A DNA stretch of 6,064 nt from contig JAITHX010000192.1 of assembly GCA_031279735.1 (NCBI GenBank), forward strand, positions 1 through 6,064, in the 5' to 3' direction. A model generated the notes under the pieces. It worked only from the letters and a program-made list of their open reading frames with translations, had not been told where the DNA came from and searched no databases. Numbering within the stretch: the stretch's first letter is position 1; the number at the start of each line of letters is the position of its first letter. A program made the translations under genes and the position numbers. The DNA is from Prevotellaceae bacterium (GTDB lineage: Bacteria; Bacteroidota; Bacteroidia; Bacteroidales; UBA932). Of the stretch, positions 1 through 5,887 are shown piece after piece.

Positions 1-38
1 ATCATCAGGAACAGCATAAAAAAAAGTACTTTTTTCAT
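1..38 (-). CDS. N-terminus of a leftward exported protein (partial)
   Basis: Read leftward from an ATG at 38-36, the frame is open to the window edge and gives MKKVLFFMLFLM. This is a lysine-rich start followed by a hydrophobic run, as expected for a Sec signal peptide or lipoprotein signal. Only 12 codons are present, so the product cannot be named. A second ATG at 66-64 opens another frame (MKFLEIFEKDEKS...) that also runs off the edge. I prefer the 38 start because it makes a signal peptide, which suits a neighbourhood of exported and outer-membrane proteins. A dyad site about 120 bp upstream (158-184), mirroring one upstream of the oxidoreductase gene, also favours a divergent gene here. 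The gene would continue to the left of the window. Confidence 0.45.
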   Translation of the reverse strand, partial: MKKVLFFMLFLM

Positions 39-157
39 CTTTTTCAAAAATTTCAAGAAATTTCATTAACGTTTTTTTACATTTTGTCATTTTCAATCAA
101 AACCCTCATAATCCATTCAGATACAAAAACTTAAAAAATCAATCTTGTGATGTAAAA

Positions 158-184
158 TGTCTGTCACTATATAGGTGACGGACA
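158..184 (-). promoter_or_regulatory. Operator-like dyad, copy A
   Basis: On the + strand the arms are TGTCTGTCAC (158-167) and GTGACGGACA (175-184), separated by the 7-base spacer TATATAG. The arms are complementary apart from one T-G pairing. On the minus strand the site reads TGTCCGTCAC, CTATATA, GTGACAGACA, which matches copy B at 510-536 in 25 of 27 positions, spacer included. It lies about 120 bp upstream of the leftward start at 38. A dimeric transcription factor site is the simplest reading. The regulator family is not recognisable. Part of a small inverted-repeat element is the alternative. Confidence 0.5.
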
Positions 185-186
185 GC

Positions 187-211
187 ATCTGTAATACTTT
201 GTATTACAGAT
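187..211. promoter_or_regulatory. Perfect 11-bp hairpin/dyad
   Basis: ATCTGTAATAC (187-197), loop TTT, GTATTACAGAT (201-211): a perfect 11-bp inverted repeat starting two bases after dyad copy A. Neither strand has a T-run after the stem, so an intrinsic terminator is unlikely. It could be a second operator or an RNA hairpin in the leader of the leftward gene. Confidence 0.5.
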
Positions 212-364
212 ATTTAAAGATTTAAATGTTTAAAGATTGTTTTACCAATTGTTAAAATTGGAATTGAATTAAAGACTTTAAGGACTTTAAATACTTAAAT
301 AACAGATATTTATAATGTTCCGTAGCATCCATTTCTTGTTAAACATTGATTAAACACGTTAAGT

Positions 365-467
365 ATCAATTAGTTAATCATCAAAAACAGGGTTTGCAAA
401 TTGATAACCCGACAGGCTCGCCGGACAGGGAAAAATTATTTCAACAGGATAGTAATCAATTAGTTAA
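365..467. repeat. 13-bp direct repeat pair in the intergenic region
   Basis: ATCAATTAGTTAA occurs at 365-377 and again at 455-467, 90 bp apart. The second copy overlaps an 11-mer, GTTAAAGGTTT, at 463-473 that recurs at 542-552, so the two 11-mers bracket dyad copy B. Another 11-mer, ACAGATATTTA, occurs at 206-216 and 302-312. In AT-rich DNA some short repeats are expected by chance. The 13-mer is the least likely to be accidental. Confidence 0.4.
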
Positions 468-509
468 AGGTTTGTACTTTTGTTGCGATTTGATAATGAT
501 AACGGCTGT

Positions 510-536
510 TGTCTGTCACCTATATTGTGACAGACA
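510..536 (+). promoter_or_regulatory. Operator-like dyad, copy B
   Basis: TGTCTGTCAC (510-519), spacer CTATATT, GTGACAGACA (527-536): a perfect 10-bp inverted repeat with a 7-base spacer, about 190 bp upstream of the oxidoreductase start at 729. It matches copy A in the opposite orientation (25 of 27). The stem is not followed by a strong T-run, so a terminator is unlikely. A promoter-like TACTTTTG lies upstream at 475-482, which would put the site just downstream of that possible start point, a repressor-like position. That arrangement is inference. Confidence 0.5.
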
Positions 537-691
537 GATTTGTTAAAGGTTTTAACCGAAATTTCCGATGTTTTCCGGCATCCTTGACGGATTGCCAAAA
601 TGTCGTTCCATTTGCGAATCTGGAAACTTGGGGGAGCTGAATAGTTACGAGAAATCTTATCAGAAAAAGCCATATTTGAAAAATTTTTGCG

Positions 692-699
692 TATATTTG
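692..699 (+). promoter_or_regulatory. Bacteroidota-type -7 element for the oxidoreductase gene
   Basis: TATATTTG matches the Bacteroidota -7 consensus TAnnTTTG exactly. Transcription would start near 706 and leave a short AT-rich leader before the ATG at 729. No good -33 TTTG is seen at the usual spacing of about 19 bases; the nearest TTTG (675-678) is too close. A second match, TACTTTTG, lies at 475-482. No Shine-Dalgarno sequence precedes 729; the leader is TTTTTTAATTATTAATTACT, as is common in this phylum. Confidence 0.4.
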
Positions 700-728
700 C
701 CACTTCTATTTTTTAATTATTAATTACT

Positions 729-2156
729 ATGATTTCACGAAGGACATTTTTAAAGACGAGCGGATTGGCTACGGCCGGGCTTGCCTTTACCGGCATGAAC
801 ACGGTGAATGCCATGACAGCGAAAAGCGCTGCCCGGGTTGTTGGAGCAAACCGCAAAGTCAATCTCGCATGTATCGGAATCGGAAACCGGGGTGCGGAAA
901 TTATCAGGGAATTTGATAAAACCGGTTTGGCGAATATCGTAGCGCTTTGCGATGTAGATTTGGGAGCGCCTCACACACAGGCCATATTGGCCAAATTTCC
1001 CGAAGCAAAACAGTTTAAAGATTTCAGGGAAATGTTTGATAAAATGGGAAATGAAATCGACGCAATTTGCGCCGGAATTCCCGATTTCGCCCATTTTCCG
1101 GTTGCCATGCTGGCTATGTCGCTGGGAAAACACGTTTACGTGGAGAAACCGATGGCGCGCACTTTTTACGAAGGTGAACTGATGATCAAGGCAGCCAAAA
1201 AGTATAAAAATGTAGTTACCCAAGTGGGAAACCAGGGACATTCCGAAGCCAACTATTTCCAGTTCAAAGCGTGGAAAGACGCAGGAATCATCAAAGATGT
1301 AACCGCTGTTACGGCTCACATGAACGGCGTCCGTCGCTGGCATCCTTACGACCCGAATATTTATAAATTTCCGGATGCTCAACCGATTCCTTCAACGCTG
1401 GATTGGAATCTCTGGTTGACAACGGCCATGTATCACGATTTCTGCGATAAATTCCATGACGGAAACTGGCGCGGCTGGTACGACTTCGGTATGGGCGCTT
1501 TGGGCGATTGGGGAGCGCATATTCTCGATACTGTTCACGAATTTCTGGATCTGGGCCTGCCTTATGAAGTGACGCCCCTGAAAATAGAAGGGCACAACGA
1601 TTATTTCTTCCCGAAAGCATCGACCATTCTCTTCCGTTTCCCCGCGCGGGGAAAGATGCCGCCTGTCGATATTACCTGGTACGATGGCGTGAACAACATT
1701 CCGCAAGTGCCCGCAGGATACGGAACTTCGGATATTGACCCGAATATTCCGCCCGTAGCCGGAGGAAAATTGCAACCTTCGAAATTGAATCCGGGTAAGA
1801 TTATTTACAGTAAAGAATTGACTTTCAAGGGAGGTTCGCACGGCAGTACGCTTACGATTATTCCCGAAGAAAAAGCAAAAGCAATGGAATCCAAACTGCC
1901 GCCTGTTCCGAAAAGTACTTCCAATCACTTTGCGAATTTCCTGCTGGCTTGTATGGGTGAAGAAAAAACACGTTCTCCTTTCGAAATCAACGGCGTGCTG
2001 AGCCAGGTATTTTCACTCGGAGTAATGGTTCAACGGATGAATACGAAAATCCTGTTCGACCGGAATACGAAAACGATAACAAACGATGCATTCGCTAATG
2101 CAATGCTGACGCAGATTCCTCCGCGCAAAGGGTGGGAGGGGGTTTATAAATTATGA
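729..2156 (+). CDS. Tat-exported Gfo/Idh/MocA family oxidoreductase
   Basis: This 475-residue protein starts with a twin-arginine signal (SRRTFLK at residues 3-9, then a hydrophobic stretch to about 30), so it is probably exported folded with its cofactor to the periplasm. The Rossmann nucleotide-binding domain follows, with GIGNRG at 50-55, an acidic CDVD at 74-77 and the family signature EKP at 139-141, whose lysine is usually a catalytic or substrate-contacting residue. The C-terminal substrate domain carries WYDFGMGALGDWGAHILD (250-267), typical of the secreted Bacteroidota/Planctomycetota branch; H264 and D267 are active-site candidates. Family members use NAD(P) on sugars, inositols or their derivatives; the substrate here cannot be told. 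It does not look like GH109 N-acetylgalactosaminidase. The length is full and the C-terminus (RKGWEGVYKL) looks natural. The start is fixed by the Tat motif. It converges on the receptor gene, and its stop codon lies inside a heptad repeat. Confidence 0.93.
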   Translation: MISRRTFLKTSGLATAGLAFTGMNTVNAMTAKSAARVVGANRKVNLACIGIGNRGAEIIREFDKTGLANIVALCDVDLGAPHTQAILAKFPEAKQFKDFREMFDKMGNEIDAICAGIPDFAHFPVAMLAMSLGKHVYVEKPMARTFYEGELMIKAAKKYKNVVTQVGNQGHSEANYFQFKAWKDAGIIKDVTAVTAHMNGVRRWHPYDPNIYKFPDAQPIPSTLDWNLWLTTAMYHDFCDKFHDGNWRGWYDFGMGALGDWGAHILDTVHEFLDLGLPYEVTPLKIEGHNDYFFPKASTILFRFPARGKMPPVDITWYDGVNNIPQVPAGYGTSDIDPNIPPVAGGKLQPSKLNPGKIIYSKELTFKGGSHGSTLTIIPEEKAKAMESKLPPVPKSTSNHFANFLLACMGEEKTRSPFEINGVLSQVFSLGVMVQRMNTKILFDRNTKTITNDAFANAMLTQIPPRKGWEGVYKL

Positions 2157-2265
2157 ATTATGAATTATAAATTACGAATTATGAACTGTCTCGAACGCTG
2201 CTTGAATTATGAACTCTCCGACTTTCCGCAGGCAATTCATAATTCATAATTCATAATTCATAATT
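2149..2265. repeat. Heptad repeats forming an inverted repeat between convergent genes
   Basis: Left arm: heptads AATTATG, AATTATG, AATTATA, AATTACG, AATTATG at 2149-2183. Right arm: four exact AATTCAT units at 2234-2261 plus AATT. Segment 2155-2185 is complementary to 2236-2266 with only two differences over 31 bases, giving a long AT-rich hairpin with a loop of about 50 bases. The loop holds another copy of GAATTATGAAC (2204-2214) and the motif CCGCAGGC (2226-2233). The left array contains the oxidoreductase TGA (2154-2156), and the right array ends exactly at the receptor's TAG (2266-2268). It could act as a two-way transcription end or mRNA 3' stabiliser, but it lacks the GC-rich stem plus T-run of a classic intrinsic terminator. 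Confidence 0.85.
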
Positions 2266-5200
2266 CTAAAACGTGTATTTCAATCCGATTTGCGCTCTCC
2301 ATCTTGAATAATAATCGTCGTAGGAACGCATATTGTAGTCGGCGTTGCGGAGGAACTGAAAGTTGCCTCCGTTGTAGGTGACGGGACTGTAGTAGGTTGC
2401 CGAACCGCCGGCGGACGCATAACGTCCCCATTTTCCGCTGAACAGGTTTCCGACGTTCATCATGTCGAACGAGAGTTCGACAGAGTGAGGTTTGCCGTTG
2501 ATGCTGAGGCTGTATGTCTGCGCGAGATGGAAGTCGAAATGATGTTCGAACTTTTCGTTGTCGGCATAGCGTTCAAAGTATTCGCCGCGGTGCCGGCTCA
2601 AATGCGGGTCGGCGGCGATCCACGCCTTCATGTTCGCTTTCTGCTGTTCAGCAGTGTAGGCGTCGGCAGCTTGAAAGGGCATCCGGTCGATCTGCGCGTC
2701 GGTGGGGATAAACATCAGGTCGTTGCCGCTGGAGCTGTCGCCGTTCAAATCCCCGTTGTAATGTATCGAGTAGGGAGCGCCCGAAAAGCCGGAGTAAATC
2801 AGTCCCGCGACCGTTGTCCACGCTTTGGCGTATGTCTTGCGGTAGAACACCGAAGCGCTGATGCGGTGGGGGATGTTGAACGCCGAGAATCCCAGTTCGG
2901 GGTCGTTCGGATTGTTCATGGTGTAGTTGTAGTCCCAGTTCGACTGTGCGACGGACGAGGTTCCGCTGTTGAGCGATTTGGCAACGGTGAAAGAATAGGC
3001 GGCGCTCAAGTCCAGACCGAAGTCGAATCTTTTTTCGCCCTTGAGCGACAGATTGCAGGAGTAGCCCCTGCCGGTGTTCGACAGCACATAAACGTGGGCA
3101 TAGTTCGTCCCCGCCGTCACCCTTTCGAGCATCGGGCGGCGGTCGAATTCCGCTCCCGCGACGATGTTGCCGAAGGTCGTTCCGTCGAGGTCGTAAGCCG
3201 CGTTTTTATAGAGAATGTCGTTCAAGGTTTTGGAATAGATGGCGTCCAGCGTCCACGCTATGCCGCCCGCGCTGAAATCCAGTCCCAGACTGACGCGCAG
3301 GTTTTGCGCGAATTTAAAATCCCTGTCGAGGACATTGACCGTCTGCGTGCCGGAAGCCGACAGCCTGTCGGCGTTCTGCGCTTGCCCTTCGGGATCGAGG
3401 ATAAGCGACAGCTCCCCTGTGGAGCGGGTATCGAACGAGGACAGCTGTATTCCCGTGTTCGAGAAGTTATTGCTCAACCAGACGAAAGGAATGCGCCCGG
3501 TGAACACTCCCGCTCCGCCGCGCAGCACGAGATTGTCGGCGCCGTCGGCATCCCAGCGGAATCCCAGACGGGGCGAGAACAGCGGCGCGGCGCTCGGCTT
3601 CCGGTTTGTTTTATAATCCCAGCCTTTGGAAGCGGCGTATTCGCCGAATCCGGCGTTCTCGGCGGGAGTGTCGAAAAACAGCGGAATGTCCACGCGAAGA
3701 CCGGGGGTGACATACAGCCTGTCGGTCACGTTCCATTTGTCCTGCGCATAGAACCCCAGCTGCGCGGCGCCGAAAGCGGCTTTCCAGCGCGGGTTGCCGG
3801 TGACGCTGACGTTTGCCCTCGCGAAACGGTAGCGGTTGATCCTTCCTGCCGCGAAATCGTCCTCGCTGTTGTAGTAATAACTGCCGTAGGCGTCCTGAAT
3901 AAACAGGTTGGCGAAACCGTAGAGTTCGTTGTGCGTGCCGAACGTAAAGGTGTGATTGCCGCAATACAGGGTCAGGTTGTCGGTAAGCGTCCAGATGTCC
4001 TGGTCGAGAGAGTTCAGCATCGAGGAACGTTCGTTGCCCGCGCTCAGGGTTCCGCCGCCCACGTTCGACACGCTGATCATAGGAAAGGGAGAGCCAGGAT
4101 CGCGCCGGTCGCGAACGCGAACGTAAGAGGCGTGAAACTCGTTGCTCAGTTCGGGCGAAAAACGGCTGTGCAGCTCGACGACAAAGGTGTTTGTGCGGGA
4201 AACGAAATCGTAGCTGTAGTCGGAGGAGTTGAGATACGACGCAGTACTGACGCCGCTCAGCTGTCGGGCAACAACCGTGCTCCAGCGAAACGAGGCGTTA
4301 TGCCTGTTGCCGATGTTCCAGTCCAGCTTGACGCCCGCCTTGTCGGACTTGGTGTAAACGTCGGGATTGTCGAGGCTGCCGCCGTAGGGCACTCCCTGCG
4401 CCCGCGCCATTTCCCTGATCTTGTTCATAATGTTTCGCGCCTGAACTGCATCGACTTTTGAAGCTGGATCGCCCGCTCCGTAAACGTTGGGATAGCTTTT
4501 GTTCGCCCTTTCGAAGTTTGCGAAAAAGAAGAGTTTGTTTTTGACTACGGCGCCTCCCAGCGTTGCGCCAGCCAGATACTCGCTCAGGCTGTTGTACTTT
4601 TCGCTCGGCTGTCCGTCGGCCAGCGTGTATTCGGCGCCCGTGAGGCTGCGGTTGTTGCCGAAGCCGTAAAGGGAACCGTGGAGGGTGTTTGTTCCCGATT
4701 TGGTGACGGCATTGATAGAGCCGCCCGTAAATCCCGACTGACGAACGTCGTAGGGGGCGACGTTAATCTGAATCTGTTCGACGGTTTCCATCGACACAGG
4801 CTGAGCGCCCGCCTGTCCGCCGTTGGAACCGTTGGCGGTCAAGCCGAAGACATCGTTGTTCATCGCGCCGTCGATTTGAAAGCTGTTGTACCTGTTGTTC
4901 GTTCCCGCAAAGGACACCGCCCCCGATGTGCTGACGCTAACTTGCGGATTCTGACGAATAACGTCGGCAATACCGTGCGCAATGGAAGGTATGCGGGCAA
5001 TCTGTTCGGCGTTCATGCTTGCGGCGGCGCCGGTTTTGTTTGCGGCGGCGGCGCTGCGGGCTGTTATCACCACTTCGCTCAGCGATTCGGTGGCGTCGCG
5101 CAGTTTCGCCGAAATGTTCGCCGTTTCGCCCAGCTTGAGAATCACTCCCGCAAAAATCTCGGTTTCGTATCCCACGTGGGAGATTTTCACGCGGTAGGGT

Positions 5201-5421
5201 CCGCCGACGCGCATGCCCTGAATCGTATAGCGTCCTTCACTGTTCGTCGCTCCGCCGTAGGAAGCGCCCGAAGGTTCGTGAACCGCCTGAACTGCCGCGC
5301 CCGCAACGGCGGCGCTGTTCGCGTCGATTACTTTCCCGCTCAGCGACGAGCTTGTAATCTGCGCGGATGCAAAACATGCCGCGCCCAAAATTCCAATCAA
5401 TGTCAATACTGTTTTCTTCAT
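2266..5421 (-). CDS. Oar-like TonB-dependent outer-membrane receptor
   Basis: A 1051-residue protein. It begins with a Sec signal peptide (MKKTVLTLIGILGAACFASA), with probable cleavage after ASA at residue 20; C16 is not in a good lipobox, so a lipoprotein is unlikely. A carboxypeptidase-regulatory-like beta-sandwich (about 22-108; GKVIDANSAAVAGA, SEGRYTIQGM, VGYE) follows, then the linker SLSEVVITA (113-121), common just before the plug in this group. The plug domain (about 125-245) includes FQIDGAMNND (181-190) and SGTNTLHGSLYGFGN (242-256). The rest is a large beta-barrel ending in LKYTF with the terminal phenylalanine expected of outer-membrane barrels. Such proteins take up or bind large ligands using TonB energy; Oar-type members are also linked to protein or peptide ligands. 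The ligand here is unknown, and no SusD-like gene directly follows. The gene is clearly richer in GC than its neighbours. It looks intact. Confidence 0.95.
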   Translation of the reverse strand: MKKTVLTLIGILGAACFASAQITSSSLSGKVIDANSAAVAGAAVQAVHEPSGASYGGATNSEGRYTIQGMRVGGPYRVKISHVGYETEIFAGVILKLGETANISAKLRDATESLSEVVITARSAAAANKTGAAASMNAEQIARIPSIAHGIADVIRQNPQVSVSTSGAVSFAGTNNRYNSFQIDGAMNNDVFGLTANGSNGGQAGAQPVSMETVEQIQINVAPYDVRQSGFTGGSINAVTKSGTNTLHGSLYGFGNNRSLTGAEYTLADGQPSEKYNSLSEYLAGATLGGAVVKNKLFFFANFERANKSYPNVYGAGDPASKVDAVQARNIMNKIREMARAQGVPYGGSLDNPDVYTKSDKAGVKLDWNIGNRHNASFRWSTVVARQLSGVSTASYLNSSDYSYDFVSRTNTFVVELHSRFSPELSNEFHASYVRVRDRRDPGSPFPMISVSNVGGGTLSAGNERSSMLNSLDQDIWTLTDNLTLYCGNHTFTFGTHNELYGFANLFIQDAYGSYYYNSEDDFAAGRINRYRFARANVSVTGNPRWKAAFGAAQLGFYAQDKWNVTDRLYVTPGLRVDIPLFFDTPAENAGFGEYAASKGWDYKTNRKPSAAPLFSPRLGFRWDADGADNLVLRGGAGVFTGRIPFVWLSNNFSNTGIQLSSFDTRSTGELSLILDPEGQAQNADRLSASGTQTVNVLDRDFKFAQNLRVSLGLDFSAGGIAWTLDAIYSKTLNDILYKNAAYDLDGTTFGNIVAGAEFDRRPMLERVTAGTNYAHVYVLSNTGRGYSCNLSLKGEKRFDFGLDLSAAYSFTVAKSLNSGTSSVAQSNWDYNYTMNNPNDPELGFSAFNIPHRISASVFYRKTYAKAWTTVAGLIYSGFSGAPYSIHYNGDLNGDSSSGNDLMFIPTDAQIDRMPFQAADAYTAEQQKANMKAWIAADPHLSRHRGEYFERYADNEKFEHHFDFHLAQTYSLSINGKPHSVELSFDMMNVGNLFSGKWGRYASAGGSATYYSPVTYNGGNFQFLRNADYNMRSYDDYYSRWRAQIGLKYTF

Positions 5422-5467
5422 ATACTTTCTTATTTTTATAATAGTTAATCTTCTTCTTTTGACGATG

Positions 5468-5475
5468 CAAAGTTA
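5468..5475 (-). promoter_or_regulatory. Bacteroidota-type -7 element for the receptor gene
   Basis: On the minus strand this reads TAACTTTG, an exact TAnnTTTG match, 46 bases upstream of the receptor ATG at 5421. Transcription would start near 5460, giving a leader of about 40 bases ending in the A-rich AAAATAAGAAAGTAT before the ATG. The position of the expected -33 TTTG falls at the edge of the heptad array (5483-5517) and shows no TTTG, so the array abuts or replaces the upstream promoter half. Confidence 0.5.
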
Positions 5476-5482
5476 ATTTTAA

Positions 5483-5572
5483 TTAGTGGTTAGTGGTTAG
5501 TGGTTAGTGGTTAGTGCCTGTCGGACGGGTGGAGTGAGACGGAGACACTGAGCCGGCAGGCACTAACCACTA
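5483..5572. repeat. TTAGTGG heptad array with a 20-bp hairpin
   Basis: Four exact TTAGTGG units (5483-5510) and a fifth differing in the last base (TTAGTGC, 5511-5517). The end of the array is copied in inverse at 5557-5572: TAGTGGTTAGTGCCTG (5505-5520) pairs perfectly with CAGGCACTAACCACTA. The stem extends four more pairs inward (TCGG with CCGG, including one G-T), giving 20 pairs with a 28-base loop. Motif CCGRCAGGC appears in both arms (inverse at 5517-5525, direct at 5553-5561). It lies directly upstream of the receptor's likely promoter. Confidence 0.9.
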
Positions 5573-5593
5573 GCGGGGCTTGGCGTATCCGGG

Positions 5594-5680
5594 CTTCGGT
5601 TGATTTCAGTCGACCGAAGTTGATTTCAGTCGACCGAAGTCGATTTCGGTTGACCGAAGTCGATTTCGGTTGACCGAATT
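5594..5680. repeat. 20-bp tandem repeat, four copies, each with internal dyad
   Basis: Units at 5601-5620, 5621-5640, 5641-5660 and 5661-5680, preceded by a partial copy (CTTCGGT, 5594-5600). Units 1 and 2 are identical (TGATTTCAGTCGACCGAAGT); units 3 and 4 share the variant CGATTTCGGTTGACCGAAGT, with the final base pair differing at the array end. Each unit contains an imperfect palindrome, TTCRGTYGACCGAA. In units 3 and 4 the stem TTCGGT/ACCGAA is perfect. The spacer is noncoding on both strands as far as I can see. It could be a set of protein-binding sites, a satellite array or a remnant of a mobile element. Confidence 0.9.
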
Positions 5681-5726
5681 AGCCCACAGATGACGCGGAT
5701 TTAATGGATTTTGTGCTTCGGGCAAT

Positions 5727-5768
5727 AAAAACACCCGACGTTCAGTGAAAAACACTCAACGTCGGGTG
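5727..5768 (-). terminator. Intrinsic terminator of the SusD-like transcription unit
   Basis: On the minus strand, CACCCGACGTT (from 5768) pairs perfectly with AACGTCGGGTG (to 5732). The stem continues past one mismatch with four more pairs (AGTG/CACT) around a TTTTT loop. It is followed at once by TTTTTATT (5731-5724). A GC-rich stem followed by a T-run in this direction fits a Rho-independent terminator about 120 bp after the SusD-like stop. The + strand has no matching T-run, so it acts one way. A second small GC hairpin (TTGCCG 5785-5790 with CGGCAA 5804-5809) lies in the 3' untranslated stretch before it. Confidence 0.85.
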
Positions 5769-5823
5769 AGAAATAACGGTTCGTTTGCCGACCGGCACTA
5801 CGCCGGCAACGCAATTACACTAT

Positions 5824-5884
5824 GGCAATTCGTAATTCCACGTCCGGCAGGCAATTCGTAATTCGTAATTCGTAATTCGTAATT
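5824..5884. repeat. AATTCGT heptad array
   Basis: Four exact AATTCGT units (5853-5880) plus AATT, preceded by the core CCGGCAGGC (5844-5852) and by a single outlying copy GGCAATTCGTAATT at 5824-5837. The layout resembles the array at 2226-2265 (CCGCAGGC then AATTCAT units), but the heptad differs by one base. It sits three bases past the SusD-like stop codon, in the 3' untranslated region of that gene. Confidence 0.85.
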
Positions 5885-5887
5885 GAA

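Larger units (their letters stand above)
39..728. other. AT-rich divergent intergenic region, no gene seen
   Basis: About 690 bp between the leftward partial gene and the oxidoreductase gene. It is strongly AT-rich except for a small GC island around 409-430 and the segment 555-650. The only open frames (346-546 on +, 464-703 on -) overlap each other, lack recognisable motifs and look like chance. The region contains two matching dyad sites, a 25-bp hairpin, a TAnnTTTG promoter element near 692 and several short direct repeats. This is long for a simple promoter spacer. A small RNA or long leader could be hidden here, but I see no specific evidence for one. Confidence 0.7.

Noticed and set aside
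161..180. Similarity of CACTATATAGG and AGGTGAC to SP6/T7 phage promoters
   Set aside because: The pieces are in the wrong order and spacing, and the stretch is fully explained by the dyad repeat.
346..703. Two overlapping small open frames on opposite strands (66 and 79 codons)
   Set aside because: Neither has a motif, signal peptide or promoter support, and both cross the dyad site at 510-536; chance frames are more likely.
750..1928. Antisense open frames (up to 210 codons) across the oxidoreductase gene
   Set aside because: They overlap a full-length Gfo/Idh/MocA gene with all expected motifs and show no conserved features of their own.
729..2156. GH109 alpha-N-acetylgalactosaminidase for the Gfo/Idh/MocA protein
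   Set aside because: The overall fold motifs are shared, but the GALGDWGAHILD region and C-terminal layout fit the general secreted oxidoreductase branch better than GH109.
2485..4461. A 658-codon open frame on the + strand opposite the receptor gene
   Set aside because: It lies fully antisense to a clear receptor gene, is rich in V, R and G, has no recognisable domain, and is explained by few stop codons in the complementary frame of a GC-rich gene.
4678..5448. A 256-codon open frame on the + strand at the 5' end of the receptor gene
   Set aside because: Antisense shadow of the signal peptide, carboxypeptidase-like and plug regions; the sequence has no family features.
5483..5880. Possible CRISPR array from the clustered repeats
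   Set aside because: The repeats are back-to-back 7-bp or 20-bp units without unique spacers, and no cas gene is visible.
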